Shown here: positions 24,601-32,310 of the stretch, piece by piece | Layout of the letters: each line of letters opens with the position of its first letter | Position numbering within the stretch: position 1 is the first letter of the stretch | Source: Nitrospirota bacterium | GTDB lineage: Bacteria; Nitrospirota; Thermodesulfovibrionia; Thermodesulfovibrionales; JdFR-88 | Direction of reading: 5' to 3' | DNA length: 36,065 nucleotides | NCBI GenBank assembly: GCA_021789555.1 | Contig: JAJYJK010000022.1 | Span: 1 to 36,065 of the forward strand | Notes under the pieces: model-generated | What the model was told of the DNA's origin: nothing | The model's input: only the letters and a program-made list of their open reading frames with translations | Database searches by the model: none | Program-made: the position numbers and the translations under genes

Positions 24601-26092
24601 GGACGCCCAGGCGATGAGGCTTGCTCCCATCATCGGGGGCAAGGCAAAAAACCTGGTCTATCTCAATAACAAGGGATTTTTGGTGCCTCCGGGCGCGGTC
24701 TTTTCCTCCGGACATACATGGGACTATGAGGAGTATACGAAAAGCGGGGGTTTCAGGTCGGCCCTGAGGAGCGCCGTAGGGAAGATAGAGCAAAAGACCG
24801 GGAAGGTCTTTGGCGGGGACAATCCGCTTTTCCTCTCGGTGAGAAGCGGCTCCTATATCTCGATGCCGGGCATTCTGGTGTCAATCCTTTACTGCGGAAT
24901 GAACGGCGAGACGATAAGGGGTTTCACAAAACACACTGGCAACGCGCTTCTGGCCTGGGATTCCTACAGGAGGTTTCTTGAGCATTTCGGGACGTCCGCC
25001 CTCGGCCTTGAGCAAAGACTTTTCGAAGGCATCAAGGGGGATTTCATAAAAAAATACAAGGCGGGCTCACTGGGACAGTTGGATGCCCGCCGCATGGAGG
25101 AGCTTGCCGGCCTTTATCTGGGCGCCCTCTCCGGGATGGGGTTTCAGATACCCGACGACGTATATGAGCAGCTGGGGCTTTCCGTCAGGGCCGTTTACGC
25201 CTCATGGTTTGGCGGGAAGGCCGTGCAGTTTGCGAGGATTACGGGGATGTCGCCAAAATGGGGCACTGCCGTCACGCTGATGCGGATGGTGTCCGGCAAC
25301 GCGCCCGGCGCGGGCGCGTCGGTCTTTTTTACCAGGGACCCGGCCACGCTGGAGGAGGAGGTTTACGGCGAGACGAAACAGGGCGCAACCGGCGACGAGC
25401 TTGTATACGGTGCCGGCATGGCCATGCCGGTTTCGAAGCGGGCCAGGATTGAGGGGCAGCTCAGCCTGGAGGAGAACGACCCGGAGCTCTTCCGGATGCA
25501 TAACGAGCTTGCCCGACGAATAGAAGGCGCACTGGGTGGGCTTCCGCAGGAAGTCGAGGCCACCTACACGCGGGAAGACGGCGGCAGGAAGATATACGTC
25601 CTTCAGACCAGGCGGATGGAATTCGACGCCCGGTTCATAGAACGGTTCGAGGAGATATGCAGGATGGAGTCCAGGGTGATAGGAAGGGGGATAGGGGTGC
25701 ACGGCGGGGCGCTAAGCGGGGTCGCCTCTTTTTCCGATTCCCCGGAGGCCATACGTGCGCTCAGGGAGCAGACCGGACTGCCTGTCATACTTCTCAGGCA
25801 GACGGCAAGCACCGCCGATGTCTCCCTGATGACTGAAGTGGGGGGGATAATAGCGGCTGCCGGCGGGGCGACCTCCCATGCCTCCATCCTGGCCCAGAAA
25901 TTCAACCTTACCGCGATAGCGGGCTGCGGGGACCTTAGGATAGGCCCCGGCCAGCCGGACAGAGAGGGAGGGCGGTTTTGCGCCCGGATAGGAAACGCCG
26001 TCATCCGGGAGGGCGAGCCCATAAGCATGGACGGCCAGACCGGGCTCATCTTTTCGGGCATCTGCCTGGACGTGACAAAAACGAGGCATTAA
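21614..26092 (+). CDS. Large PPDK-like protein: unknown N-terminal region, ATP-grasp, phosphohistidine domain
   Basis: A 1492-residue protein. The ATG at 21614 has GGAG seven bases upstream; a TTG 19 codons earlier lies in a repeat and is rejected. About residues 1-1000 match nothing I recognise: an opening likely beta-rich part, then largely helical sequence. From about 1006 (GGKAKNLVYLNNKGFLVPPG) runs a PPDK_N-type ATP-grasp: SVRSGSYISMPGIL, NAPGAGASVFFTRDP, GDELVYGAG, and KIYVLQTRRMEF near 1330. The swivelling domain follows with catalytic His1422 in GGATSHASILAQKFN, and the protein ends soon after. The PEP/pyruvate barrel of PPDK and PEP synthase is absent, so it is not a PEP-forming enzyme by itself. 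Rifampin phosphotransferase and glucan water dikinase share this module logic, with another domain supplying the acceptor. Acceptor unknown. Confidence 0.8.
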   Translation: MPGRMDMICSLDYLIGTLATAYKGVLTTLVAKDFCICEADGISLFKGAILSMPAGDYSVSLIKAGEELARSPIASGGSFELAAESALTSEAPDLQIDILQNGRHIGTFLLKRGKGGAFPFYTPAFELSEEIKGVDFNLLTRPLEGRPGLLRKAEDIVYTALSAKKDWRKFSDELHGLANDLFWQQREVFYGSFGLFVKFALLAAQKSEAGIKTERPLANFLDLMEQPLSMESDAGRLEKAVDAWLSALKGSRAELSLRLSQSARVLSAINVKFPQAEIGPAVRALFASLLERIKKAPALSAEALGEIKGFVSPDDFRGIERYGEEAKKRLLAEMEEAGRPIVAAAKTAKGVQPEIYAGFFRQMERPGLALPDEMGMVEGFFGAVSKNFSGESAPAFTRVLFEVLSRLKENLSGRAGGALITGVVGFAERLMAAGRPDLCVELLSKVAGEGIELQKEVVLNAAMASRILASRDELLAFYKGVLKQIIIPPPGIRGYSTETWAENANPLHLELISRFLEVLGAGGPELDDVKAHVICNLFLSGVFIPDDRLFQRKVSAYLNSPAMKGNFLLNYMLLKRLPVYFNEVGATDMIRDYTTRIDSWGDDPVLYFLRKQVHVNASNYNIRLAEGIMRAWAANEPALLEALVPQEVFKGLDKKLLEGYHRVMRPLFEAFNLNLFDEKGDIRFEEKLLDVPEDRMKEEIEKIPGGEEARQKVLFLCRIYQEIVKKYALFGGAAVPRTGSGLRELLDSMESAKVKFLSPEKTEPRESLYFKRHIAFGIPSVLGTYHEEKFDAFSEFLRLGERARVAFEGIISGIEAGSEGEKTAEKISEWVEAPGLANRLLTAGGIANFQADEFSVVLASLDGLRPGQILDVLRMWQKEIRWAVESFNRIFLHPLGEVLKATHPLSLPGGADFERPLHGGDDFAVKAADIVIRDMMTSIPGFTEADRLINVVADRISARIERDKIEGKGEADIVPAGPRPSPGEETADFLMLDELTDAQAMRLAPIIGGKAKNLVYLNNKGFLVPPGAVFSSGHTWDYEEYTKSGGFRSALRSAVGKIEQKTGKVFGGDNPLFLSVRSGSYISMPGILVSILYCGMNGETIRGFTKHTGNALLAWDSYRRFLEHFGTSALGLEQRLFEGIKGDFIKKYKAGSLGQLDARRMEELAGLYLGALSGMGFQIPDDVYEQLGLSVRAVYASWFGGKAVQFARITGMSPKWGTAVTLMRMVSGNAPGAGASVFFTRDPATLEEEVYGETKQGATGDELVYGAGMAMPVSKRARIEGQLSLEENDPELFRMHNELARRIEGALGGLPQEVEATYTREDGGRKIYVLQTRRMEFDARFIERFEEICRMESRVIGRGIGVHGGALSGVASFSDSPEAIRALREQTGLPVILLRQTASTADVSLMTEVGGIIAAAGGATSHASILAQKFNLTAIAGCGDLRIGPGQPDREGGRFCARIGNAVIREGEPISMDGQTGLIFSGICLDVTKTRH
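24338..24383 (+). repeat. In-frame 30-bp repeat with palindromic sequence inside the PPDK-like gene
   Basis: GGAGGGGCTGATTTTG (24338-24353) recurs as GGAGGGGATGATTTTG (24368-24383), a period of 30 bp or ten codons, encoding GGADFERPLH and GGDDFAVKAA. The left copy is preceded by CCCTCCCC (24330-24337), and CCCCTTC precedes the right copy, so GC-rich arms like those of the intergenic repeats are present. It may be a repeat captured in the coding frame. Confidence 0.6.
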
Positions 26093-26098
26093 ATGGAT

Positions 26099-26160
26099 AG
26101 CGAGCGTATTCCCCGTGGCTTGGGGACCAGTCCCCTTGCCACGGGGTCAAGCGAGCGAAT
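26099..26160. repeat. Nested palindrome (copy B) flanked by direct repeats
   Basis: Outer stem CCCCGTGGC (26111-26119) pairs perfectly with GCCACGGGG (26138-26146). Its loop contains a second hairpin, GGGGAC-CA-GTCCCC (26122-26135). The unit is flanked by AGCGAGCG direct repeats at 26099-26106 and 26150-26157, which could be a target duplication of a small non-autonomous element. It lies just after the PPDK-like gene; no T run follows. Confidence 0.75.
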
Positions 26161-26188
26161 ATGGTGAAAAAATTCCTTACATTAGATT

Positions 26189-26224
26189 CCCTGCGGCTTG
26201 GGGACCAGTCCCCTTGACGCAGGG
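26189..26224. repeat. Nested palindrome, copy C
   Basis: Outer stem CCCTGCGGC (26189-26197) with GACGCAGGG (26216-26224), one mismatch. The inner hairpin GGGGACCAGTCCCC (26200-26213) is identical to copy B, 78 bp away. It continues into GAAGATCAAT, which also follows the palindrome at 35924-35957, linking the two locations as one repeat family. Confidence 0.75.
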
Positions 26225-26277
26225 AAGATCAATGGGGAAGACCGGATGGATTTTGTCCCGCAAAAAGTTTAGAATCC

Positions 26278-26712
26278 ATGATGCCTGAAAATACATCGCC
26301 GGATAAAGCATTTATCCTCCACCCTATAGGCATTGTGCGCTCCGAGCTTAGATCGCGCGCCGAATGCCCCAAGCAGGGGCATGAAGGCGCACCCGAGGCG
26401 CAAATTGAGATCGCCCCCGCCTTCGCCCCCGCGCTTGACGGCCTATCCGCCGGGCAGGAGGTGCTGGTCATCACCTGGTTTCATGAAGGGCGGCGCGATG
26501 TGGTCAGCGTCCACCCGAGGGAAAATCCGGATGCGCCCCTCCGGGGCGTCTTCGCCACAAGGTCGCCGGACCGTCCAAACCCGATCGGCCTTCACCGGGT
26601 AGAGATACTTGAGATCGGACAGGGGCAAATCCGCGTCCGCCCGCTTGAGGCCATGGACGGCACACCCGTCATCGACATAAAGCCGCTCCTCTCCCGCTCC
26701 GAAGAAGGATAA
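26278..26712 (+). CDS. trmO: tRNA (N6-threonylcarbamoyladenosine(37)-N6)-methyltransferase TrmO
   Basis: Single-domain TrmO (YaeB/TsaA family), 144 residues, predicted to methylate t6A37 of ANN-decoding tRNAs with S-adenosylmethionine. Signatures: FILHPIGIVRSELRSR at the N-terminus, VLVITWFHEGRRDVV, GVFATRSPDRPNPIGLHRVEIL, and LEAMDGTPVIDIKPLL. The E. coli protein has an extra C-terminal domain that this one lacks, as in archaeal and many bacterial homologues. It starts with tandem ATGs (26278 and 26281) without a clear ribosome site; a TAGAAT box at 26270-26275 just before the ATG would give a nearly leaderless transcript if used. The stop is followed by AAACCGGGG, similar to the tail motif of kdpA and the SMR gene. 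Confidence 0.9.
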   Translation: MMPENTSPDKAFILHPIGIVRSELRSRAECPKQGHEGAPEAQIEIAPAFAPALDGLSAGQEVLVITWFHEGRRDVVSVHPRENPDAPLRGVFATRSPDRPNPIGLHRVEILEIGQGQIRVRPLEAMDGTPVIDIKPLLSRSEEG

Positions 26713-26802
26713 AAACCGGGGAATTGCCCGCGGGCCGCCCCTCCCTGAAGACAGGTCCCCTTCCATGTGATAAGATTCAAAAAGGAAAGGATAAAGGTGG
26801 AA

Positions 26803-27384
26803 ATGCTGAAGAAGATCATAGTGCCGGCCTGCCTCGTTCTGTTTTGCGCCTTTCCTTCAGTTGCGGCCGCCGCCGGGCAAAATTACATAGTCGCAAAGCT
26901 GGGGGCGTATTCTCCCCAATCAAACGATCTTAGCGGCTACTCATCCGATTTCGCGGGGGAGCTCGCCGCCGGGCATTATTTCAACAGCAACTTTGCGGCG
27001 GAGTTCGGTGTTGGCCATCTGCAGACCTCAGGGACTGTTCTTGTCAGCAACCGCAATATCTTTTTTGCCCAGGAAGACATAGACGCCACTTTCCTTGAAG
27101 CGACGGCGAAGGTGGTCTTCCCGGTCCCCTACTATTATTCCCCGGCCTATATGGATTTTTACGCGGGCGCGGGCGTGGGCGTCTATTTCGCAAATGACAA
27201 TGTCGACGCCATAGGATTTTCCCGGTCCGACACGGTTGGCGGTTTTCACATCCTGGGCGGGGTCGATTTCAATATTAACAGGGACTTTTTTCTGGGTTTT
27301 GAAGCCAAGTACCTTTGGGCAAAGCCGTTTGATACAAACCTGGACGGCCTTATCTTCACGGGCAATTTCGGATACAGGTTTTAA
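26803..27384 (+). CDS. Small outer-membrane beta-barrel protein
   Basis: A 193-residue protein with signal peptide MLKKIIVPACLVLFCAFPSV followed by AAAAGQNY. Eight or so amphipathic beta strands follow and the protein ends in GNFGYRF, a terminal Phe as expected for BAM-assembled barrels. It resembles the OmpA/OmpW-like barrel superfamily (YIVAKLGAYSPQS, FYAGAGVGVYF, GGVDFNINRDFFLGFEAKYLW), so OmpW-like is the best guess. The ATG at 26803 with AAAGG about five bases upstream is preferred to a GTG at 26767, because the signal peptide starts there. Ligand and regulation unknown. A 168-bp gap to the kdp region follows. Confidence 0.8.
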   Translation: MLKKIIVPACLVLFCAFPSVAAAAGQNYIVAKLGAYSPQSNDLSGYSSDFAGELAAGHYFNSNFAAEFGVGHLQTSGTVLVSNRNIFFAQEDIDATFLEATAKVVFPVPYYYSPAYMDFYAGAGVGVYFANDNVDAIGFSRSDTVGGFHILGGVDFNINRDFFLGFEAKYLWAKPFDTNLDGLIFTGNFGYRF

Positions 27385-27552
27385 AAAAAATCACCCGCTC
27401 CATGGTCTCCGGTCTCGCATGCCCCGGACAGTTTCCACCCCACCGGTCTTAACAGAATTTTTATGCAACGGGCCGCCATTTTTGCACTAACTTTATCCGG
27501 TTTCCTGTTATTCTTTAGAAGGAAAGGAGTTTTTCACTTTTCACCCTTTATC

Positions 27553-27633
27553 ATGGACGCGATATACATATTGCTCATTGCCGGACTTTTCGGCCTGTCC
27601 TTTTTGCTTGTGAAACTCTTCGGGAGAATTTAG
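27553..27633 (+). CDS. 26-residue membrane microprotein upstream of kdpF
   Basis: Short frame MDAIYILLIAGLFGLSFLLV followed by KLFGRI, i.e. one transmembrane helix with a basic end. It stops two bases before the kdpF ATG. Similar unannotated 25-30-residue hydrophobic frames precede kdpF in a number of bacterial kdp operons (recalled, not searched). The nearest strong ribosome site, GGAAAGGAG at 27521-27529, is 23 bases upstream, longer than normal, so translation is uncertain. TTGCAC (27482-27487) and TGTTAT (27506-27511), 18 bp apart, are a weak candidate kdp promoter. Confidence 0.45.
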   Translation: MDAIYILLIAGLFGLSFLLVKLFGRI

Positions 27634-27635
27634 CA

Positions 27636-27728
27636 ATGGATATCTTTTACTGGATAGGCGGCATCGTCACGGCCGTCCTGTTTGCATACCTGGTGGTAGC
27701 GCTGTTGAAACCAGAGATATTTTCATGA
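27636..27728 (+). CDS. kdpF: K+-transporting ATPase subunit KdpF
   Basis: A 30-residue single-span protein that stabilises the KdpABC complex in the membrane. The sequence MDIFYWIGGIVTAVLFAYLV ends with the family signature VALLKPEIFS. GGGAG lies about nine bases before the ATG. Its stop overlaps the kdpA start (ATGA), the usual arrangement. Confidence 0.88.
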   Translation: MDIFYWIGGIVTAVLFAYLVVALLKPEIFS

Positions 27729-29524
27729 CCGGAGGCGGCGCTTTGCAGATAGTTTTGTATTTCGGTATCCTGGGGGTCCTTGCGTGGCCGCTTGGCCTGT
27801 ACATGGCGCGGGTTTACGAGGGCGTCCCCTGTGGGCTGGACGGCGTGCTTGGCCCCTTGGAGGGTCTCATTTATAAGCTCTGCGGCATCCGCCCCGAAGA
27901 GGAGATGGACTGGAAGCAGTACGCCTTCGCCGTTCTGGTTTTCAGCGCGGCCGGGGTGTTTTTGCTCTATCTGCTCCAGCGCGCGCAGGGGATGCTGCCG
28001 CTAAACACGCAGAAATTCGGCGCGGTCTCGCCGGACCTCTCCTTCAATACCGCCATAAGCTTTGTGAGCAATACCGACTGGCAGAACTACGGCGGGGAGT
28101 CGACGATGAGCTATCTTACCCAGATGGCCGGGCTTTCGTTCCAGAACTTCCTTTCGGCCTCGGCGGGGATGGCGGTGCTCGTGGCGCTTATCCGCGGTTT
28201 CAAGCGGCACTCCGCAAACACAATCGGCAATTTCTGGGTGGATATGAGCCGCACGACAATTTATATCCTTATCCCGCTTTCGCTCCTCTATTCACTCCTG
28301 CTGGTCTCGCAGGGGGTCGTGCAGAGTTTCGATAAATACAGGACCGTCACACTTACCCGGACCGTCAACTACGAAACACCGAAGCTTGACGCGAACGGCA
28401 ATCCCGTCAAGGACGCAAGCGGCAGCCCCGTCATGGAAAGGGCGCAGACGAAGCAGCAGACAATCCCGCTTGGCCCCGCGGCCTCGCAGATTGCGATAAA
28501 GCAGCTCGGCACGAACGGCGGAGGATTTTTCAACGTAAACTCCGCCCATCCGTTCGAGGACCCGACGCCGTTTTCAAACTTCCTCGAGTGCCTTGCGATA
28601 CTGCTTATCCCGGCCGCGCTCTGCCTCACCTTCGGCAAGATGGTCGGCGACATGAGGCAGGGATGGGCACTGCTTGTCACCATGTTTTTGGTGCTCGCGC
28701 CGCTTACATTCCTATGCTCAAAGGCGGAGCAGGGCGGCAATCCGCATTTTTCTTCCATGGGGATTGATCAGGCCGCAAGCGCCCTGCAGCCGGGCGGCAA
28801 CATGGAGGGCAAGGAGGTCCGAAACGGGATCACCGGCTCCGCCGTCTGGGCCACATGGACGACGGCGGCCTCAAACGGCTCGGTCAACTCCATGCACGAT
28901 TCATTCACGCCGATAGGTGGAATGATGCCAATGCTGCTCATACAACTGGGCGAGGTCATATTCGGGGGCGTGGGCTCCGGCCTCTACGGCATGCTCATAT
29001 TCGCCATCATCACCGTGTTTGTGGCCGGCCTGATGGTGGGCCGCACGCCCGAATACCTGGGGAAAAAGATAGAGATGTTCGAGATGAAGATGGCCGCCTT
29101 CGCGGTGCTCACCGTAAACGCCCTGATAAAAGTGGGCACGGCGATTGCGGTCTCCACGAAGGCGGGGACAGCAGGGATTTCGAACCCGGGGCCGCACGGG
29201 TTTTCCGAGGTGCTCTACGCATTTTCGTCCTTCGCGGACAATAACGGCAGCGCCTTCGCGGGTCTCAACGGCGACACGGTCTTCTATAACACCATTGGCG
29301 GCATAATTATGTTTTTCGGAAGGTTTTGGGTGATCATCCCGGTGCTTGCCATTGCCGGCTCGCTCGCCAGGAAGAAGCACGTTCCGGCGGGGCTCGGGAC
29401 GCTGCCGACCCATACGCCGTTATTTGTGGTGTTTCTGATCGGGGTCATCATGATAGTGGGGGCCCTGACGTTCATGCCGAGCCTTGCGCTGGGGCCCATC
29501 GCGGAACAATTAATGTATCACTGA
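27725..29524 (+). CDS. kdpA: Potassium-transporting ATPase subunit KdpA
   Basis: The K+-channel-like, ion-binding subunit of the high-affinity KdpFABC pump in the cytoplasmic membrane. At 599 residues it is longer than the E. coli protein (557) but within the range of the long form, which has the extra loop seen here (LDANGNPVKDASGSPV). The four selectivity-filter regions are present: SNTDWQNYGGE, TNGGGFFNVNSAHPFEDP, GEVIFGGVGSGLYGM and FADNNGSAFAG. It overlaps kdpF by 4 bp. The last 14 bp of the gene are duplicated 24 bp downstream (29535-29548). Confidence 0.97.
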   Translation: MTGGGALQIVLYFGILGVLAWPLGLYMARVYEGVPCGLDGVLGPLEGLIYKLCGIRPEEEMDWKQYAFAVLVFSAAGVFLLYLLQRAQGMLPLNTQKFGAVSPDLSFNTAISFVSNTDWQNYGGESTMSYLTQMAGLSFQNFLSASAGMAVLVALIRGFKRHSANTIGNFWVDMSRTTIYILIPLSLLYSLLLVSQGVVQSFDKYRTVTLTRTVNYETPKLDANGNPVKDASGSPVMERAQTKQQTIPLGPAASQIAIKQLGTNGGGFFNVNSAHPFEDPTPFSNFLECLAILLIPAALCLTFGKMVGDMRQGWALLVTMFLVLAPLTFLCSKAEQGGNPHFSSMGIDQAASALQPGGNMEGKEVRNGITGSAVWATWTTAASNGSVNSMHDSFTPIGGMMPMLLIQLGEVIFGGVGSGLYGMLIFAIITVFVAGLMVGRTPEYLGKKIEMFEMKMAAFAVLTVNALIKVGTAIAVSTKAGTAGISNPGPHGFSEVLYAFSSFADNNGSAFAGLNGDTVFYNTIGGIIMFFGRFWVIIPVLAIAGSLARKKHVPAGLGTLPTHTPLFVVFLIGVIMIVGALTFMPSLALGPIAEQLMYH

Positions 29525-29548
29525 TAAAAACGGGTAATGTATCACTGA
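29511..29548 (+). repeat. Duplicated kdpA gene tail, 24-bp period
   Basis: TAATGTATCACTGA, the last codons and stop of kdpA (29511-29524), is repeated exactly at 29535-29548. The 10-bp spacer is TAAAAACGGG. Together with the preceding GA it forms the 12-mer GATAAAAACGGG, also found at the end of the SMR-like gene (32761-32772). Confidence 0.9.
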
Positions 29549-29558
29549 CCCTTCAAAA

Positions 29559-29592
29559 CCCTCCCCCTTAAAGGGGAGGGCTGGGGAGGGGG
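29559..29592. repeat. Intergenic CCCTCCCC-type repeat, copy 2
   Basis: CCCTCCCC (29559-29566) pairs perfectly with GGGGAGGG (29573-29580) and alternatively with GGGGAGGG starting at 29583. It has the same two-hairpin design as the repeat at 21534-21567. It lies between kdpA and kdpB and could reduce readthrough or stabilise the upstream message, lowering KdpB relative to KdpA. Confidence 0.7.
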
Positions 29593-29628
29593 TGGATTTA
29601 TTAGTTTAAGGAGGAGGTGGATTTATTA
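29586..29628 (+). repeat. 25-bp-period direct repeat before kdpB
   Basis: An 18-bp sequence of form GAGGRGGTGGATTTATTA occurs at 29586-29603 and 29611-29628, a period of 25 bp. The right copy lies in the kdpB leader and includes AAGGAGG-like sequence, so the duplication may have created a second ribosome-binding region. Confidence 0.85.
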
Positions 29629-29646
29629 AATGAGGTTGAGGCAATA

Positions 29647-31719
29647 ATGAGCAGGAAACAGAAAAGGTCTCTTTTTGAACCGAAGATAGTGCGCCGGGCG
29701 CTTTGGGATTCGGTCAGGAAACTGAACCCGGTCCACCAGATCAAAAACCCCGTGATGTTCGTCGTGGAGGTGGGCAGCGTCCTTACGACCCTGCTTTTCT
29801 TTCATGCCGTCATCACCGGCAGGGGGGAGGCGTCACCTGGCTTCATCCTTCAGATCGCCATCTGGCTGTGGATAACCGTGCTCTTTGCGAACTTCGCGGA
29901 ATCGATGGCGGAGGGCCGCGGGAAGGCGCAGGCCGACGCCCTCCGGAAGACCCGCAGGGACGTGATCGCCAAGCGCCTTTTAAAACCCAAAAAGGGGGCC
30001 GAGGTCGAGGAGGTCTCCTCTTCCCGGCTTAAAAAAGGCGATGTGGTCCTGGTGGAGGCCGGAGACGTCATCCCGATGGACGGCGAGGTGATCGAGGGCG
30101 TGGCCTCGGTGAATGAGAGCGCGATTACGGGCGAGAGCGCGCCGGTGATACGCGAAAGCGGCGGCGACCGGAGCGCGGTCACCGGCGGCACCCTCGTGCT
30201 TTCCGACTGGATCCTTGTGAGGATAACGAGCAGTCCCGGCGAGACCTTTTTGGACAGGATGATAGGCATGGTGGAGGGCGCGAAGCGCCAGAAGACGCCA
30301 AACGAGATAGCGCTCGACATACTTCTGGCCGGGCTCACCATCATCTTCCTGCTGGTGACGGCGACCCTGCTGCCGTTTTCGATATTCAGCGTGAAGGCCG
30401 CGGGGCATGGAAGCCCGGTCGCCATCACCGTGCTTGCCGCGCTTCTTGTCTGCCTGATCCCCACCACCATCGGGGGGCTGCTGTCGGCCATCGGCATAGC
30501 CGGCATGGACCGGATGATACAGGCAAACGTCATCGCCATGTCCGGGCGCGCGGTTGAAGCGGCGGGTGACGTGGATGTGCTGCTGCTGGACAAGACCGGC
30601 ACGATAACCCTGGGCGACCGGCAGGCCACCCTCTTCATCCCCGCGCCGGGCGTCGATGAAAAGACCGTCGCCGATGCCGCCCAGCTCTCCTCGCTGGCCG
30701 ACGAGACGCCTGAGGGCAGAAGCATCGTGGTCCTGGCGAAGGAAAGATACGGTATCCGGGAACGGGACATCCACGCCCTGGGCGCGCATTTCGTGCCGTT
30801 TTCCGCGCAGACGAGAATGAGCGGCGTGGACTTGGACGGCCGGGAGATCCGCAAGGGGGCGGCCGACGCCGTAGAGAAATACATACAGGGGCAGGGCGGC
30901 GCCTTTCCTTCCGATGTGCGCGTGGCTGTGGATGACATCGCCAGGCAAGGGGCCACGCCGCTGGTTGTCGCGGAGGGCCGCAGGGTGCTTGGCGTCGTCC
31001 GCTTAAACGACATCATAAAGGGGGGCATCAGGGAGCGCTTTGCCGAGATGAGGCAGATGGGCATAAAGACGGTCATGATCACCGGGGACAACCCGCTTAC
31101 GGCGGCGGCGGTAGCCGCCGAGGCCGGGGTGGATGATTTCCTGGCCCAGGCGACCCCCGAGACGAAGCTGAAACTCATCCGGGAGTATCAGGCGGGCGGC
31201 AGGCTGGTGGCCATGACCGGCGACGGCACAAACGACGCGCCCGCCCTGGCCCAGGCCGACGTCGCCGTGGCCATGAACACGGGCACCCAGGCGGCCAAGG
31301 AGGCCGGCAACCTGGTGGACCTCGATTCAAACCCCACAAAGCTCATCGAGATAGTGGAGATAGGAAAACAGCTCCTGATGACGCGCGGCACGCTCACCAC
31401 ATTCAGCATCTCAAATGACGTGGCCAAATATTTTGCCATTCTGCCGGCCGCGTTCATCTCCATATACCCCGCTTTGGGGGCGCTCAACATAATGCATCTG
31501 GCCACCCCGCAGAGCGCCGTATTGTCGGCCGTCATCTTTAACGCGCTCATCATCTTTCTGCTCATCCCCCTTGCGCTGCGCGGCGTTAAATATAAACCCC
31601 TGGGCGCCCAGATCGTATTGCGAAACAACGCGCTTATATACGGCGTGGGGGGGCTGATAGTGCCCTTCATCGGGATAAAGCTGCTAGACATGCTCATAAC
31701 GGCCCTTCATATCGTCTGA
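29647..31719 (+). CDS. kdpB: Potassium-transporting ATPase ATP-binding subunit KdpB
   Basis: P-type ATPase subunit energising KdpA. From ATG 29647 (GAGG five bases upstream) it has 690 residues; a GTG ten codons earlier has poor ribosome-site spacing. Motifs in order: the actuator loop ITGESAPV, the phosphorylated Asp315 in [23 protein letters not shown] of the nucleotide domain, [19 protein letters not shown], the hinge [18 protein letters not shown], and [16 protein letters not shown] at the membrane end. All catalytic residues appear intact. It is separated from kdpA by a 122-bp gap filled with repeats, unusually wide for this operon. Confidence 0.97.
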   Translation: MSRKQKRSLFEPKIVRRALWDSVRKLNPVHQIKNPVMFVVEVGSVLTTLLFFHAVITGRGEASPGFILQIAIWLWITVLFANFAESMAEGRGKAQADALRKTRRDVIAKRLLKPKKGAEVEEVSSSRLKKGDVVLVEAGDVIPMDGEVIEGVASVNESAITGESAPVIRESGGDRSAVTGGTLVLSDWILVRITSSPGETFLDRMIGMVEGAKRQKTPNEIALDILLAGLTIIFLLVTATLLPFSIFSVKAAGHGSPVAITVLAALLVCLIPTTIGGLLSAIGIAGMDRMIQANVIAMSGRAVEAAGDVDVLLLDKTGTITLGDRQATLFIPAPGVDEKTVADAAQLSSLADETPEGRSIVVLAKERYGIRERDIHALGAHFVPFSAQTRMSGVDLDGREIRKGAADAVEKYIQGQGGAFPSDVRVAVDDIARQGATPLVVAEGRRVLGVVRLNDIIKGGIRERFAEMRQMGIKTVMITGDNPLTAAAVAAEAGVDDFLAQATPETKLKLIREYQAGGRLVAMTGDGTNDAPALAQADVAVAMNTGTQAAKEAGNLVDLDSNPTKLIEIVEIGKQLLMTRGTLTTFSISNDVAKYFAILPAAFISIYPALGALNIMHLATPQSAVLSAVIFNALIIFLLIPLALRGVKYKPLGAQIVLRNNALIYGVGGLIVPFIGIKLLDMLITALHIV

Positions 31720-31734
31720 AACGGAGAGGGAAAA

Positions 31735-32310
31735 ATGTCAAGAATGATTCGAAGCGCGCTCATGTCCGTCCTGGTATTTACGCTCCTTGCGGGGGTTGTC
31801 TATCCGCTTGCGGTGACCGGCATCGCGCAGGCGCTCTTTCCGGCCAGGGCCAACGGCGGCATCATCAGGAAAGGGGGCGTTGCCGTCGGCTCCGCGCTCA
31901 TCGGCCAGCAATTCGATGGAGCGAAATATTTCTGGGGAAGGCTCTCGGCCACGACCCCCTATCCGTATAATTCCGCTTCTTCATCGGGGTCCAATCTGGG
32001 CCCCGATAACCCGGAGCTTTTCAAGGCAGTCCAGTCGCGGATAAATGCCCTGCGCGCGGCCGACCCGGGCAATCGAAAACCGATACCCGTCGACCTCGTG
32101 ACCTCCTCCGCAAGCGGACTGGACCCGGATATAAGCCCGGCTGCCGCCCTCTGGCAGGCCGGAAGGGTGGCAAGGGCCAGGGGGCTGGATGAGGCGGAAA
32201 TCCGCGCCCTCATCAGGGAAAATACCAGGGGGAGGTTTTTTGGGATATTCGGCGAGCCCTCCGTAAACGTGCTCAAGCTGGACCTTGCGCTCGATAAATT
32301 GAAAAAATAA
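31735..32310 (+). CDS. kdpC: Potassium-transporting ATPase subunit KdpC
   Basis: A 191-residue subunit with one N-terminal membrane helix (about 8-32) and a periplasmic domain, needed for assembly and ATP affinity of the pump. Conserved features: LLAGVVYPLAVTGIAQALFP, IGQQFDGAKYFWGRLSAT, SGSNLGPDNPEL, DLVTSSASGLDPDISPAAAL and GRFFGIFGEPSVNVLKLDLAL. A GGAGAGGG ribosome site precedes the ATG, 15 bp after kdpB. A 134-bp gap follows before the SMR-like gene. Confidence 0.96.
   Translation: MSRMIRSALMSVLVFTLLAGVVYPLAVTGIAQALFPARANGGIIRKGGVAVGSALIGQQFDGAKYFWGRLSATTPYPYNSASSSGSNLGPDNPELFKAVQSRINALRAADPGNRKPIPVDLVTSSASGLDPDISPAAALWQAGRVARARGLDEAEIRALIRENTRGRFFGIFGEPSVNVLKLDLALDKLKK

Noticed and set aside
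27482-27511. Strong kdp promoter
   Set aside because: TTGCAC and TGTTAT with 18-bp spacing is only a partial match, so it is mentioned under the microprotein entry and not listed as a feature.
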